DNA from: Simmondsia chinensis
Lineage: Eukaryota; Streptophyta; Magnoliopsida; Caryophyllales; Simmondsiaceae
Assembly: GCA_018398585.1 (NCBI GenBank)
Contig: JAGTTD010000016.1
Coordinates: 22,987,212 to 23,051,211 of the forward strand
DNA: 64,000 nt
Direction: 5' to 3'
Position 1 is the first letter of the stretch. Each line of letters starts with the position of its first letter. Position numbers and translations under genes: made by a program. Shown in pieces: positions 47,234 to 59,664 of this stretch. The notes below the pieces were generated by a model. It saw nothing but the letters and a program-made list of their open reading frames with translations, had not been told where the DNA came from and did no database searches.

Positions 47234-50200
47234 CTGAAGGGGGAGCAGCCACGTGAAGATTGGATTTGTGGTTGTGGAACAGGGTTGGACCGAGACCTTT
47301 GGTGAAGATGTCCACAACTTGACGAGAGGTGGGGGTGTAACGAGCTTGGGGATCACCCTTGAGGACCTTTTCCCGGACATAGTGAAAATCAACATCAACA
47401 TGTTTGGATCGATCATTTGAGATAGGATTGGCTACCAGGTATGATGCAGAGACATTATCGGAGTAGATGATAGCGGGGCCGGTGTGCCGAAGGCCTAAGT
47501 CACGCATGAGGTAGCGAACCCAGTCTGCTTCAGCAGCTGCCTGTGAGACGGCCCGATATTCGAATTCAGTGGAAGATTTGGAGACCGTGGCTTGTTTCTT
47601 AGCACGCCGGGAGATCAGGTTGGGGCCAAGGAACAGGGCATAACCAGTGGTGGAACGACGCGTGTCAGGACAGCCACCCCAATCAGCATCAGCATAGACA
47701 GCAACAGAGGTGCAAGTACCCGGAAGGATGGTGAGCCCATGATCATGGGTGCTTTTGAGGTACCGAAGGATCCGCTTAACAACCTGCCAGTGACTAGTTC
47801 TGGGAGCATGCATAAACTGAGAAACAAGATTAACAGCATAACAAATATCAGGACGGGTCATGGTGAGATATTGGAGAGCGCCGACGGCTCTTCTGTATTC
47901 TGTGGGGTCAGAGAGGAGGTCACCATCGGTTAGGAAAAGATGGGTGCGAGGGGGTAAGGGGGTTTCGATGGGTTTTGCATCTTGCATATTGAGTTTGGTG
48001 AGAAGATCAATGGTGTAACGATGTTGAGATAGAAAGAGGGAAGACGGAGTTCGGCGCGCCTCAATACCGAGGAAGTAGTGTAGGGGACCAAGGTCTTTCA
48101 TAGCAAATTGAGAGGAGAGGGTGTCGACAAGAGTGTCGAGGGACTGGGTGTTAGAGCCGGTTAAGATGATGTCATCAACATATAGTAGTAAGCAAGTGAT
48201 GTTGTTGGGGGTGCGAAGTAAAAAAAGAGAGGGATCAGCACGACAGCAAGTGAATCCTAAGGTGTAGAGAAAGGTACTGAAGCGTTGGAACCAAGCTCGG
48301 GGAGCTTGTTTGAGGCCATAGAGGGCTTTGCGTAGGCGACATACATAGTTGGAAAATTTGGGGTGAATAAAGCCTTGCGGTTGCTTCATGTATACTTCTT
48401 CCTTTAGGTGGCCATGTAAAAAGGCATTTTTAACATCAAGTTGCTTGATGGACCACTTGTGAGTGATAGCAAGTGTAAGGATGAAGCGGATGGTAGGAGG
48501 TTTGACAACCAGACTAAAGGTTTCCTTGAAGTCAATGCCTTCACGTTGGTGAAAACCTTGAGCCACAAGGCGAGCCTTGAATCGATCAACGGAGCCATCC
48601 GCTTTATACTTAACTCGATATTTCCAAGTGCTATCGACAATGTTGTTAGTTGGGTGTGGGGGGACGAGGTCCCATGTGTGATTATGAAGTAAGGCGTTAA
48701 ATTCATCAGCCATGGCTGCTTGCCATTGTGGATTTTTGACTGCCTGAGAGTAACAAGTGGGTTCCTGTATGACTGTTATGGAAGAGAGAGACAAGGGATA
48801 TTTTGTCTTTCGAATACCATCCTTGAGACGAGTTCGCATGGGGTGCACGTTGGTTGGCAGATTCATGGGGCCAGGGTTTGTGGGACACTCGACCCGGTCG
48901 TGGGGGGAGGGAGGTGCAGCAGTCGAAGCTGCCGGTGGTGGGGGAGAGGTGGGCTGGTCAGTGGGGGGTCGGGCAAGGTCTTCATGGGAGACCGTGGGTG
49001 TGATGGTGGGGCTGGGTGGACTCCAAGGGGAGGGGATAGGGGTGGACCCCACCGCAGGTGGGGCAGGGGCGGAGGAAGGCTCGAGGGGGGCAGGGGCCTG
49101 TAGTGGCGGAGCTCTGGGAGTGATAGAGATTATGAGAGGAAGGTCGACTATACTCGCGGTTGAGCCCGGTGGAGTGATGTGTGTAGGGTTGACTAGTTCT
49201 GGATAGGGGAAGCTAGTTTCATTGAATGTGACATGCCTGTTTATGTAGGTTTTACCCGTTTGAGGATCTAAGCATCTATAGCCTTTATGACGGGCAGCAT
49301 AGCCTATAAAAATGCATGGTATAGAGCGAGGTGCAACTTTGTGTGGTGCACGAGGTGTGAGATTTGGAAAGCATGCACAACCAAATATGCGAAAACCGGA
49401 GTAGTTTGGTTATTGTTTAAACATTTTTTCAAACGGGGATAAGTTATTAAGCACAGGGGTAGGAAGGCGGTTAATAATAAAGCATGCGGTACAGGCAGCG
49501 TCATCCCAATGTGAGTAAGGTAACCGGGCTTGAATAAGTAAAGTCCGAGCCATGCCTATTACATGTTGGTGCTTTCGTTCCCCACCCCATTTTGTTGTGG
49601 GGTATCAGGACAAGAAAGGCGAAAGTGTATGCCATGTTGTCGGCATAGGTTGTTCATACGACGGTGATCAAATTCACGACCACCATCACTTTGAAAAATT
49701 TTGATTTTTGTGGAAAATTGGTTTTCAACTAGTGCCTTAAATGTGACAAAGATATCAAATACTTCGGATTTATGTTGCATAGGGTATAACCATGTAAAGC
49801 GAGTAAAATCATCAATAAAGTTAACATAGTATTTGTAACAAGAGTTTGACGCTACAGGAGATTGCCATACATCCGAATGAATTAAATGCAAATGCGAAGA
49901 AGCTAAATGTAAAGCACGTTGAAAGGGAAGTCGGTGAGGCTTTCCTAAGTTACAATGTTGACAAAAATCAGTAAAACAAGAACGAGGAATCAGTTTTCGA
50001 GAACAAAGAACATTTAACATAGGTTGCCCGAGATGCCCTAACCGTTGATGCCATAGGTTTCCAGAAAGAGTTTGTGCCATGAGGCCGGTGTAGTGGGGTG
50101 AAAGATTGTAAAGTGGCCCATTACTGCGAACTCGAAGCAGAGGGATCCCCGTAGCCTTGTCCTTAACACAGAAAAATTCAAATTCAAATTCACCAGTACA

Positions 50201-50455
50201 TGAGTTATCTTGACATAGTTATTTTATGGATAATAAATTATGGGTGAGTTTGGGAACCAACATAACATTGTTAAGTTGAAGAGGACGCATTTTAGTTTGT
50301 AAGGTAGTGGAACCAATATGACTGACAGGTAGGTAAGCACCGTTCCCAACTGAAACTCGTTTTTGACCACTATAAGGAAGAGTAGTGTGAAGCATACCAG
50401 AGTTGGGTGTCATGTGATTGGTTGCGCCGGAGTCAGGATACTAATTATAGTCTTG
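47229..50455 (-). pseudogene. Copia-B pol: protease, integrase, reverse transcriptase, RNase H
   Basis: From right to left: protease DSGATNHMT (50434-50408); integrase with an intact HHCC finger (HQRLGHL...CQHCNLGK), Asp motifs HSDVW and FQSDGGREF, and the Glu motif after a one-base frameshift near 49570 (PQQNGV then ERKH in the next frame). The frame after that is readable to about 49190 with one TAA near 49415. RT-RNase H is one open frame, 49052-47229, with FKARLVAQGFHQREGIDF, WSIKQLDVKNAFLHG, LYGLKQAPRAWF, catalytic YVDD (48171-48182), and RNase H with YADADWGGCPDTRRSTTGY and SSTEFEYRAV (usual SSTEAEY). DIFTKGL closes the protein. A TAG near 50446 separates Gag from protease. Confidence 0.92.
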
Positions 50456-51957
50456 AGATTCGGTGATGGACATAGCAGCAAGGGAATGCGAAGGATCTGA
50501 GAAGGAAGCATGATCAAAGCGGTGGTAACATGATGCAGCACTGTGACCAGGCTTATGACAGATTTGGCAGGATACCAGTGCAGGGCCGAGAATTCCAGGA
50601 GTGGGCGGGCGTGCCTGTGGTGGGTTGGGGTTGTGGGGTCCTGTGTTATGCTGTTGATTCTGGCCCCCAGAGCGGCCCCCTCGATTGCCACGGCTATCGT
50701 TGTTACCGACCCCCACGACCATAGTTTGACCCTTGGGTACCTGTATTTGAAGCAACTAAAGCATGCTGTGGGTCAATGGTGGTGCGGCCCTGGTATCGGC
50801 TTTGGGCACTTTCTTCATTAAGCAAGTCAGTTTTTAATTTTTCAAAAGCAGGGGTTGGAGTGGTTTGGTGAGTTAAAGTAGCAAAAGCGGCATATTCAAT
50901 AGGAAGCCCATAAAGGGCGTAATGTACTAGTTCTCGATTGGAAATTGGGGAGTCTATAGCAGCCAGATCATCAACGATGGATTTTAGTTCCGAAAGGTAT
51001 TGTTGCATTGTTTTGCCATCTTTCTTTAAATTGATTAGTTGGGACCTCAGATCATATTCCTTGGCCAGCGAGTGGTCTCGGAATCGTTTGACATGGGAAT
51101 CCTACATGGCTTTTGATGTGGGTTGTCGAACAATATCGTTTAAGAGAGGGCAGGAGAGAGTTGCAGAAATACAGGATCTGAGACTTCGGTCAGTACGGAC
51201 CCAATTTAAATAGTCCGGGTTGGGGATGGAGGAGCCAGCACTGTTTAATATATGAGTTGGGGGACAGGGGAAAGAACCATCAATGTAACCCATGAGTTGA
51301 TGGGATACTAAAAGCATGTAAAATTGTTCTCTCCAGGCAGTATAATCAGTAGCATTTTCAAGTTTTATCGTTATTATACTGGAGATATTAGAGAGGGGAA
51401 GTAATAAAGGTTGATTTGTAGTATGAGTTAGGTTAAGGTTTAAAAGAGGGGTTGTGAGGAGGTGAACACCAAGGGGTGCTTGCTGGTCAGACGCAGCAGC
51501 AGCGGGTCCCCACCCATGGTAACTGTACGGTACAGCCCGGTGGGTCCCACCGGCGAGCGGGTGACCGGGATTTGCAGCGGGGAAGGGTGGGATTTGGGAG
51601 AGGCCCGACCAGCGGTGGTCGCCATTTTTTAGGGCGGCACCGGAGGTCGGTTGTAGGGGGAAGAGGGGGAGGGAGGTTGGGATGCCCGAGCGAAAAAATT
51701 GAGAAACTTGCGGCCTCGTGGTAACTAACGAAGTACCGGAGATGGCAACACCGGCATTAGTTAGACCATTGAGGGGTAGATCCGAGGTCATAGATACGAT
51801 ATGGGGAAGATCGGGCATGACCATGGAGGAACCGGACACCCGACGTTCGACCGAAGCACCGGCATAGGGAGAGCCGGGTTCGGCCGGAGCAGGGGCGGTC
51901 GGCGCTGGGTGAGGAACCGTGTGGGGGGGGGGGGGGGGGGGGGGGGGGCGCTGCCAT
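50456..51957 (-). pseudogene. Copia-B gag
   Basis: The main frame starts at ATG 51839 and reads to 51102, where a TAG replaces what is probably a Trp codon; it continues (HVKRFRDHSLAKEYDLRSQL) to about 50700. A frame change near 50750 leads to the zinc knuckle CQICHKPGHSAASC (50569-50528). The gag core contains NISSIITIKLENATDYTAWR and YMLLVSHQLMGYIDGSF. The N-terminus is obscured by a G26 run (51923-51948) that encodes poly-Pro on the minus strand, so the true start could be at 51957 or 51839. Confidence 0.88.
51923..51948. repeat. G26 homopolymer
   Basis: Twenty-six consecutive G on the plus strand at the gag start of Copia-B. Length is prone to slippage in replication and in sequencing. 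Confidence 0.9.
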
Positions 51958-52123
51958 AGATATGGGGTAAAGAAGGAGAGAAGAAAATTAAATAAAAATT
52001 GATGAGAGAGAAAATTAATTCGAAAAAAATAAATAAATAAAAAATAATAACCAATTAAGAACTAGTACTTTAGACCGGAAAAGAAAATTAAAGAGAAGAG
52101 AGAAGAGGAGAGTCTCTTTGAGA

Positions 52124-52137
52124 GGCTCTTGATACCA
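52124..52137 (-). other. Primer binding site for tRNA-Met (Copia-B)
   Basis: The minus strand reads TGGTATCAAGAGCC directly after the LTR end; one extra A relative to the canonical TGGTATCAGAGC. Confidence 0.85.
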
Positions 52138-52314
52138 TGTGAAGCAATGCAAGTGATGATAATATAAAATGAAAAGTACATGCTCTATATATAGAGCTAC
52201 AAGACATAAAAAAGTACTAGAGTGCCCTTACTTCCTTACATATGGGGGGAGGGTAAGGGAGTCAATGTACTAAACCCTAGAAATACTAAACCCTAGAAGT
52301 GCTACACTCTAATA
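52138..52314 (-). repeat. Copia-B 5' LTR
   Basis: 177 bp, aligned without gaps to 47045-47221. It ends GCTTCACA on the element strand next to the primer site. Confidence 0.93.
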
Positions 52315-52319
52315 AATTA

Positions 52320-55300
52320 AATTCAAATGTGATATTTGGCTTCGTGGACATTAATTGTAGATACAACATTATAAAAAAATGAATTTTACTTCACTATTTC
52401 TTTTTCATAAAAGGGATCAGATTGTATATGACATGAAAATTTAAGGAATTACATATTCCATTCAATGATGAACATTAATTACATTAGTAAATATTTAAAA
52501 CTTCATTTTAATAAGAAAAAACTGAACGGTGGTGGGAATTGAACCCGCACTGTTAGCTTGGAAGCCGATGGGTTAAAGTCAATGCTGATTAAATACTAAA
52601 AATGGTTGGAAAACATTTTGAAAAATTGTTTCCGATATTTCATTCCAAAGCGTATTTTCCAAATGAAAAAAAATTAAGAACTCAGCATAAAAATTATTTT
52701 CTACTTCTAAACATGGCTTTGATTAACTTGAAAAAGATAGGGTCCATTTTCAAGGTCCAAAAAGGGCCAAAAATCATTACTCCAACAATAAAAAAAAGAT
52801 TGAAAACGAGTGCTTATTTGACCAAGATACATAAAATAATCCACTTTAGAAGCATTTTTGTACAAAAATATATTTAATTAGGTCATTTTGGAGCAATTGA
52901 GGGGTTACATCCTAAATGGGTAAGGCTGCGTACATCCACCCCTCCCAGACCCCGCTTATATGGGAGCCCTTGAGACACTGGGTCTGTTGTTGTTGTTGTT
53001 GTATTTTGGAGCAACTATCCTAATTGTTTGGATTAAATTCAAATGTGAAATTCGGCTTCGTGGACATTACTTATGGATACAACTTTATAAAAAAACGAAT
53101 TTTACTTCACTATTTCTTTTTCAAAAAAGGGATCAGAGAGTATACGATAAGAAAATTTGGGGAATTACATATTCCATTCAATGATGCACATTAATTACAT
53201 TAGTAAATATTTAAAACTTCATTTTAATAAGAAAAAATTGAACGGTGGTGGGAATTGAACCCCCATTGTTAGCTTGGAAGCCGATGGGTCCTGATTTAAT
53301 ACTAAAAATTGTTGGAAAACATTTTGAAAAATTGTTACTGATATTTTACTCCAAAGCTTATTTTCCAAGTGAAAAAAAAAATTAAAAACTCAGCATAAAA
53401 ATTATTTTCTATTTCTAAACATTGCTTTGATTAACTTGAAGAAGATAGGGCTCATTTTCAAGGCCCAAAAAGGGCCAAAAATCATTACTCCAACAATAAA
53501 AAAAAGGGTGAAAACGAGTGCTCATTTGACCAAGCTACTAAAATAATCCTGTTTAGAAGCATTTTTGTACAAAATATATTTAAATAGGTCATTTTGGAGC
53601 AAAAGAGGGGTTACATCCTGAATGGGCAAGGTTGCGTACATCCACCCCTCCTTGACCCCGCTTATATGGGAGCCCTTGTGAAACTGGGTCTGTTGTTGTT
53701 GTATTTTGGAGCAACTATCCTAATTTTTTGGATTAAATTCAAATGTGATATTCGGCTTCGTGGACATTAATTATGGATACAACATTATAAAAAACTGAAT
53801 TTTACTTCACTATTTCTTTTTCAAAAAAGGGATCAGATTGTATATGACATGAAAAATTAGGGAATTACATATTCCATTCAATGATGCACATTAATTACAT
53901 TAGTAAATATTTAAAACTTCATTTTAATATGAAAAAATTGAACGGTGGTGGGAATTGAACCCGCATTGTTAGCTTGGAAGCCGATAGATTAAAGTCAATG
54001 CTGATTAAATACTAAAAATGGTTGGATAACATTTTGAAAAAATGTTACCGGTATTTTATTCCAAAGAGTATTTTCCAAATGAAAAAAAATTAAAAAATTA
54101 GCATAAAAATTATTTTCTATTTCTAAACATGGCTTTGATTAACTTGAAGAAGATAGGGCCCATTTTCAAGGCCCAAAAAAGGCCAAAAATCATTACTCAC
54201 AAAAATAAAAAAAAGAGTGAAAACGGATGCTTATTTGACCAAGATACAGAAAATAACCCTCTTTGGAAGCATTTTTGTACAAAATATATTTAAGTAGGTC
54301 ATTTTGGAGCAATTGAGGGGTTACATCCTGATATTAAAATGAAGTTTTAAATATTTACTAATGTAATTAATGTGCATCATTGAATGGAATATGTAATTCC
54401 CTAAATTTTCATGTCATACATAATCTGATCCCTTTTTTGAAAAAGAAATAGTGAAGTAAAATTTGTTTTTTTTTAATGTTGTATCCATAATTAATGTCCA
54501 CGAAGCCGAATATCACATTTGAATTTAAACCAAACAATTAGGATAGTTGCTCCAAAATACAACAACAACAACAACAGACCCGGTGTCTCAAGGGCTCTCA
54601 TATAAGCGGGGTCTAGGAGGGGTGGATGTACGCAACACTGAACGGTGGTGGGAATTGAACCCGCATTGTTAGCTTGGAAGCCGATGGGTTAAAGTCAATG
54701 CTGATTAAATACTAAAAATCGTTGGAAAATATTTTGAAAAATTGTTACCGATATTTCATTCCTAAGCGTATTTTCAAAATGAAAAAAAATTAAAAACTCA
54801 GCATAAAAATTATTTTCTATTTCTAAACATGGTTTTGATTAACTTGAAGAAGATAGGGCCCATTTTCAAGTCCCAAAAAGGGCCAAAAGTCATTACTCCC
54901 ACAATAAAAAAAGAGAGAAAACGAGTGCTTGTTTGACCAAGATACAGAAAATAATCCTCTTTAAAAATATTTTACAAAATATATTTAAATAGGTCATGTT
55001 GGAGCAATTGAGGAGTTACATCCTAAATGGGCAAGGTTGCGTACATCCACCCCTCCCAGACCCCGCTTATATGGGAGCCTTTGGGACACTGAGTCTGTTG
55101 TTGTTGTTGTTGTTGTATTTTGGAGCAACTACCCTAATTGTTTGGATTAAATTCAAATGTGATATTCGGCTTCGTGGACAATTATTATGGATACAACATT
55201 ATAAAAAATTGAATTTTACTTCACTATTTCTTTTTGAAAAAAGGGATCAGATTGTATATGACATAAAAATTTACATTAGTTACATTTTCCATTCAATGAT

Positions 55301-58300
55301 GCACATTAATTACATTAGTAAATATTTGAAACTTCATTTTAATATGAAAAAACTGAAAGGTGGTGGGAATTGAACCAGCATTGTTAGCTTGGAAGCCGAT
55401 AGGTTAAAGTCAATGCTGATTAAATACTAAAAATTGCTGGAAAACATTTTGAAAAATTGTTACTGACATTTCATTCTGAAGCGTATTTTCCAAATGAAAA
55501 AAAATTAAAAACTCAGCATAAAAATTTTTTTCTATTTCTAAACATGGCTTTGATTAACTTGAAGAAGATAGGGCCCATTTTCAAGGCCCAAAATGGGCCA
55601 AAAATCATTACTCCAACAATCAAAAAAGAGAGAAAACGAGTGTTTATTTGACCAAAATATAGAAACTAATCCCCTTTAGAAGCATTTTTGTACAAAATAT
55701 ATTTAAATAGGTCATTTTGGACTAATTGAGGGGTTACATCCTGAATGGCCGAGGCTGCGTACATCCACTCCTCACAGACCCCGCTTGTATGGGAGCCTTT
55801 GAGACACTGGTTCTGTTGTTGTTGTTGTTGTTGTATTTTGGAACAACTATCCTAATTGTTTGGATTAAATTCAAATGTGATATTCGGCTTCGTAGACATT
55901 ACTTATGGATACAACTTTATAAAAAAAACAAATTTTGCTTCACTATTTGTTTTTCAAAAAAGGGATCAGATTGTATATGACATGAAAATTTAGGGAATTA
56001 CCTATTCCATTCAATGATGCACATTAATTACATTAGTAAATATTTAAAACTTCATTTTAATAAGAAAAAAACTGAACGGTGGTGGGAATTGAACCCGCAT
56101 TGTTAGCTTGGAAGCCGTTGGGTTAAAGTCAATGCTGATTAAATACAAAAAATGGTTGGAAAACATTTTGAAAAGTTGTTTCTGATATTTCATTCCAAAG
56201 CGTATTTTCCAAATGAAAAAAAAATTAAGAACTCAGCATAAAAATTATTTTATATTTCTAAACATGGCTTTGATTAACTTGAAGAAGATAGGGCCCATTT
56301 TGAAGGCCCAAAAAGGGCCTAAAATCATTACTCCAACAATAAAAAAAGAGAGAAAACGAGTGTTTATTTAACCAAGATACAGAAAATAATCCTCTTTAGA
56401 AGCATTTTTGTACAAAATATATTTAATTAAGTCATTCTGGAGCAATTGAGGGGTTACATCCTAAATGGTCAAGGCTACGCACATTCACCCCTCCCAGACC
56501 TCACTTATATGGGAGCCCTTGAGGCACTGGGTCTGTTGTTGTTGTTGTTGTATTTTGGAGCAACTATCCTAATTGTTTGGATTAAATTCAAATGTGATAT
56601 TCGGCTTCGTGGACATTACTTATGGATACAACTTTATAAAAAAAAAAATTTTACTTGCCTATTTCTTTTTCAAAAAAGGGATCAGATTGTATATGATACG
56701 AAAATTTGGGGAATTACAAATTCCATTCAATGATGCACATTAATTACATTAGTAAATATTTATAACTTCATTTTAATAAGAAAAAACTGAACGGTGGTGG
56801 GAATTGAATCCACATTGTTTAGCTTGGAAGCCGATAGGTTAAAGTCAATGCTGATTAAATACTACAAAAGGTTGGAAAACATTTTGAAAAGTTTTTACCG
56901 ATATTTCATTCCAAAGCGTATTTTCCAAATGAAAAAAAATTAAAAACTCAGCATATAAATTATTTTATATTTCTAAACATGGCTTTGATTAACTTGAAGA
57001 AGATAGGGCCCATTTTCAAGGCCCAAAAAGGTCCAAAAATCATTACGCCAACAATAAAAAAGAGAGAAAACGAGTGCTTATTTGATCAAGATATAGAAAA
57101 TAATCTTGTTTAGGGGCATTTTTGTACAAAATATGTTTAAATAGGTCATTTTTGAGCAATTGAGGGGTTACATCCTGAATGGGTAAGGCTGCGTACATCC
57201 ACCCCTCCCAGACCCCGCTTATATGGGAGAACTTGAGACATTGGGTTTGTTGTTGTTGTTGTTCTTATATTTTGGAGCAACTACCCTAATTGTTTGGATT
57301 AAATTTAAATGTGATATTCGGCTTCATGGACATAATTTTTGGGTACAAATTTATAAAAAAAACGAATTTTACTTCGCTATTTCTTTTTCAAAAAGGGGAT
57401 TAGATTGTATATGACATGAAAATTTAGGGAATTACATATTCCATTCAATGATGCACATTAATTACATTAGTAAATATTAATAACTTCATTTTAATAAGAA
57501 AAAACTGAACGGTGGTGGGAATTGAACCCGCATTGTTACCTTGGAAGCCGATGGGTTAAAGTCAATGCTGATTAAATACTAAAAATGGTTGGAAAACATT
57601 TTGAAAAATTGTTACCAATATTTCAATCCAAAGTGTATTTTACAAATGAAAAAAAAAATTAAAAACTCAGTATAAAAATTATTTTCTATTTCTAAACATG
57701 GCTTTGATTAACTTGAAGAAGATAGGGCCCATTTTCAAGGCCCAAAAAGGGCCAAAAAATCATTACTCCAACAATAAGAAAAGAAAGAAAACGAGTGCTT
57801 ATTTGACCAAGATACATAAAATAATCCTCTTTGGAAGCATTTTTGTACAAAATATATTTAAATAGGTTATTTTGGAGCAATTGAGGGGTTACATCTTGAA
57901 TGGTTAAGGCTGCGTACATCCACCCTTCCCAGACCCCGCTTATATGGGAGCCCTTGAAACACTGGGTCTGTTGTTATTATTGTTGTTGTATTTTGGAGCA
58001 ACTATCCCAATTGTTTGGATTAAATTCAAATGTGATATTCGGCTTCGTGGACATTACTTATGGATACAACTTTATAAACAACGAATTTTACTTCACTATG
58101 ACTTTTTCAAAAAAGGGATCAGATTGTATATGACATGAATATTTAGGGAATTACATATTCCATTCAATGATGCACATTAATTACATTAGTAAATATTTAA
58201 AACTTCATTTTAATAAGAAAAAATTGAACGGTGATGGGAATTGAACCCGCATTGTTACCTTGGAAGCCGATGGGTTAAAGTCAATGCTGATTAAATACTA

Positions 58301-59277
58301 AAAATGGTTGAAAAACATTTTGAAAAATTGTTACCGATATTTCATTCCAAAGCGTATTTTCCAAAAAAAAAAAATTAAAAACTCAGCATAAAAATTATTT
58401 TCTATTTCTAAACATGGCTTTGATTAACTTGAAGAAGATAGGGCCCAATTTCAAGGCCCAAAAGGGCCAAAAATCATTACTCCAACATTAAAAAAAGAGA
58501 GAAAACGAGTGCTTATTTGACCAAGATACAGAAAATAATCCTTTTCAAAAGCATTTTTGTGCAAAATATGTTTAAATAGGTCATTGGAGCAATTGAGGGG
58601 TTACATCCTGAATGGGCAAGGCTGCGTACATCCATCCCTTCCAGACCCTGCTTATATTGGAGCCCTTGAGACACTGAGTCTGTTGTTGTTGTTGTATTTT
58701 GGAGCAACTATCCTAATTGTTTGGGTTAAATTCAAATGTGATATTCGACTTCGTGGACATTACTTATGGATACAACTTTATAAAAAAATGAATTGTACTT
58801 CACTATTTCTTTTTCAAAAAAGGGATCAGATTGTATATGACATGAAAATTTAGGGAATTACATATTCCATTTAATGATGCACATTAATTACATCAGTAAA
58901 TATTTAAAATATCATTTTAATAAGAAAAAACTGAACGGTGGTGGGAATTGAACCCGCATTGTTAGCTTGGAAGCCGATAGGTTAAAGTCAATGCTGATTA
59001 AATACTATAAATGGTTGGAAAACATTTTTAAAAATTGTTTCCGATATTTCATTCCAAAGTGTATTTTCCAAATGAAAAAAAAAATTAAAAATTCATCATA
59101 AAAATTATTTTCTATTTCTAAACATGACTTTGATTAACTTGAAAAAGATAGGGCCATTTTCAAGGCTAAAAAAGGGCCAAAAATAATTTTTCCAACATTA
59201 AAAAAGGAAGAAAACGAGTGCTTATTTGACCAAGATATAGAAAATAATCCTCTTTGGAAGCATTTTTGTACAAAACT
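52320..59277 (+). repeat. Satellite array, right block
   Basis: It continues the left block in the same orientation. The monomer interrupted by Copia-B has 156 bp on the left and 561 bp on the right, together 717 bp, so only one monomer was split. Anchors lie at about 52881, 53587, 54297, 54992, 55710, 56430, 57144, 57866 and 58579, mean spacing 712 bp. The last monomer stops at about 59277 inside the sequence before the anchor. One monomer contains an in-place inversion (54331-54635). Confidence 0.96.
54331..54635 (-). repeat. In-place inversion within one satellite monomer
   Basis: The segment is the reverse complement of the monomer part running from the SINE-like GGTTGCGTACATCC to CTTCATTTTAATAT. 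Its left neighbour GGGGTTACATCCTG and right neighbour ACTGAACGGTGGTGGG remain in forward orientation. About 10 bp at one edge and 7 bp at the other are missing. The TTG tail therefore appears here as CAACAACAACAACAAC. Confidence 0.92.
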
Positions 59278-59664
59278 ATCCTCAGAAGAGATACTTCTAT
59301 CTTAAACTTTTTAAATTTTGATTATACTTTTGTTTGAAAAAAAAAATACTAAATTTCTGTCGTTGCTTAAAAGCAAAAAGTAACTTCTACTTTTATTTAA
59401 AGCAATTTTCTTTCCTAGCAAAGAATCCTCAAATCCTGCAAAATGCATATTTTCCTAAGAAAGTATTTTCTTTTCTTTTTTTTTTGAAAAAGAAGCTTAG
59501 CCAAACAAGCCCGAAGGCTCAAGGAAAAAAAAAAATTAAAAGTACACCTCTAGAATTTTTGTGGGACTTGATTTCAAGAGTTCAGGATCAATGGCAGGCC
59601 TAGAGGATTAACGAAGCGGGATCCATATCTATAATGATTTGAAATATAAAAAAAAGCAATATAT
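59278..59664. other. AT-rich spacer after the satellite
   Basis: It holds several A/T runs and a motif AGCTTAGCCAAACAAGCCCG (about 59492) that resembles the flank of small DNA transposons. No paired end was found, and the 89-codon plus-strand frame at 59334-59603 is low-complexity and not credible as a gene. Confidence 0.5.

Larger units (their letters stand above)
47045..52314 (-). mobile_element. Copia-B: complete Ty1/copia element with both LTRs, minus strand
   Basis: It is 5,270 bp, with 177-bp LTRs at both ends, differing at about 12 positions by eye (near 7%). It is inserted in a satellite monomer at GGATTA/AATTAAATTC, giving a 5-bp duplication GATTA (47040-47044) versus AATTA (52315-52319). 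Gag, protease, integrase, RT and RNase H follow in copia order from right to left. Several stops and frameshifts make it non-autonomous, although RT-RNase H is open over 607 codons. It is the same family as Copia-A. Confidence 0.95.

Noticed and set aside
47592..47933. Plus-strand frames within 47229-49206
   Set aside because: They are shadows of the minus-strand Copia-B RT-RNase H frame, which has catalytic motifs.
30880..58853. Recurring 60-125 codon open frames on both strands of the satellite
   Set aside because: They recur because the monomer recurs, overlap each other on opposite strands, start and stop at different points among monomers, and have low-complexity Lys/Phe/Leu composition. 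The plus-strand type crosses a SINE-derived segment. No domain or codon bias supports a gene.
30806..59277. CRISPR-like array or tandem gene cluster
   Set aside because: The whole 713-bp unit is repeated without spacers, and the DNA is eukaryotic.
59334..59603. 89-codon frame after the satellite
   Set aside because: Low-complexity Lys/Phe/Leu sequence from A/T runs, with no neighbours or motifs that support it.
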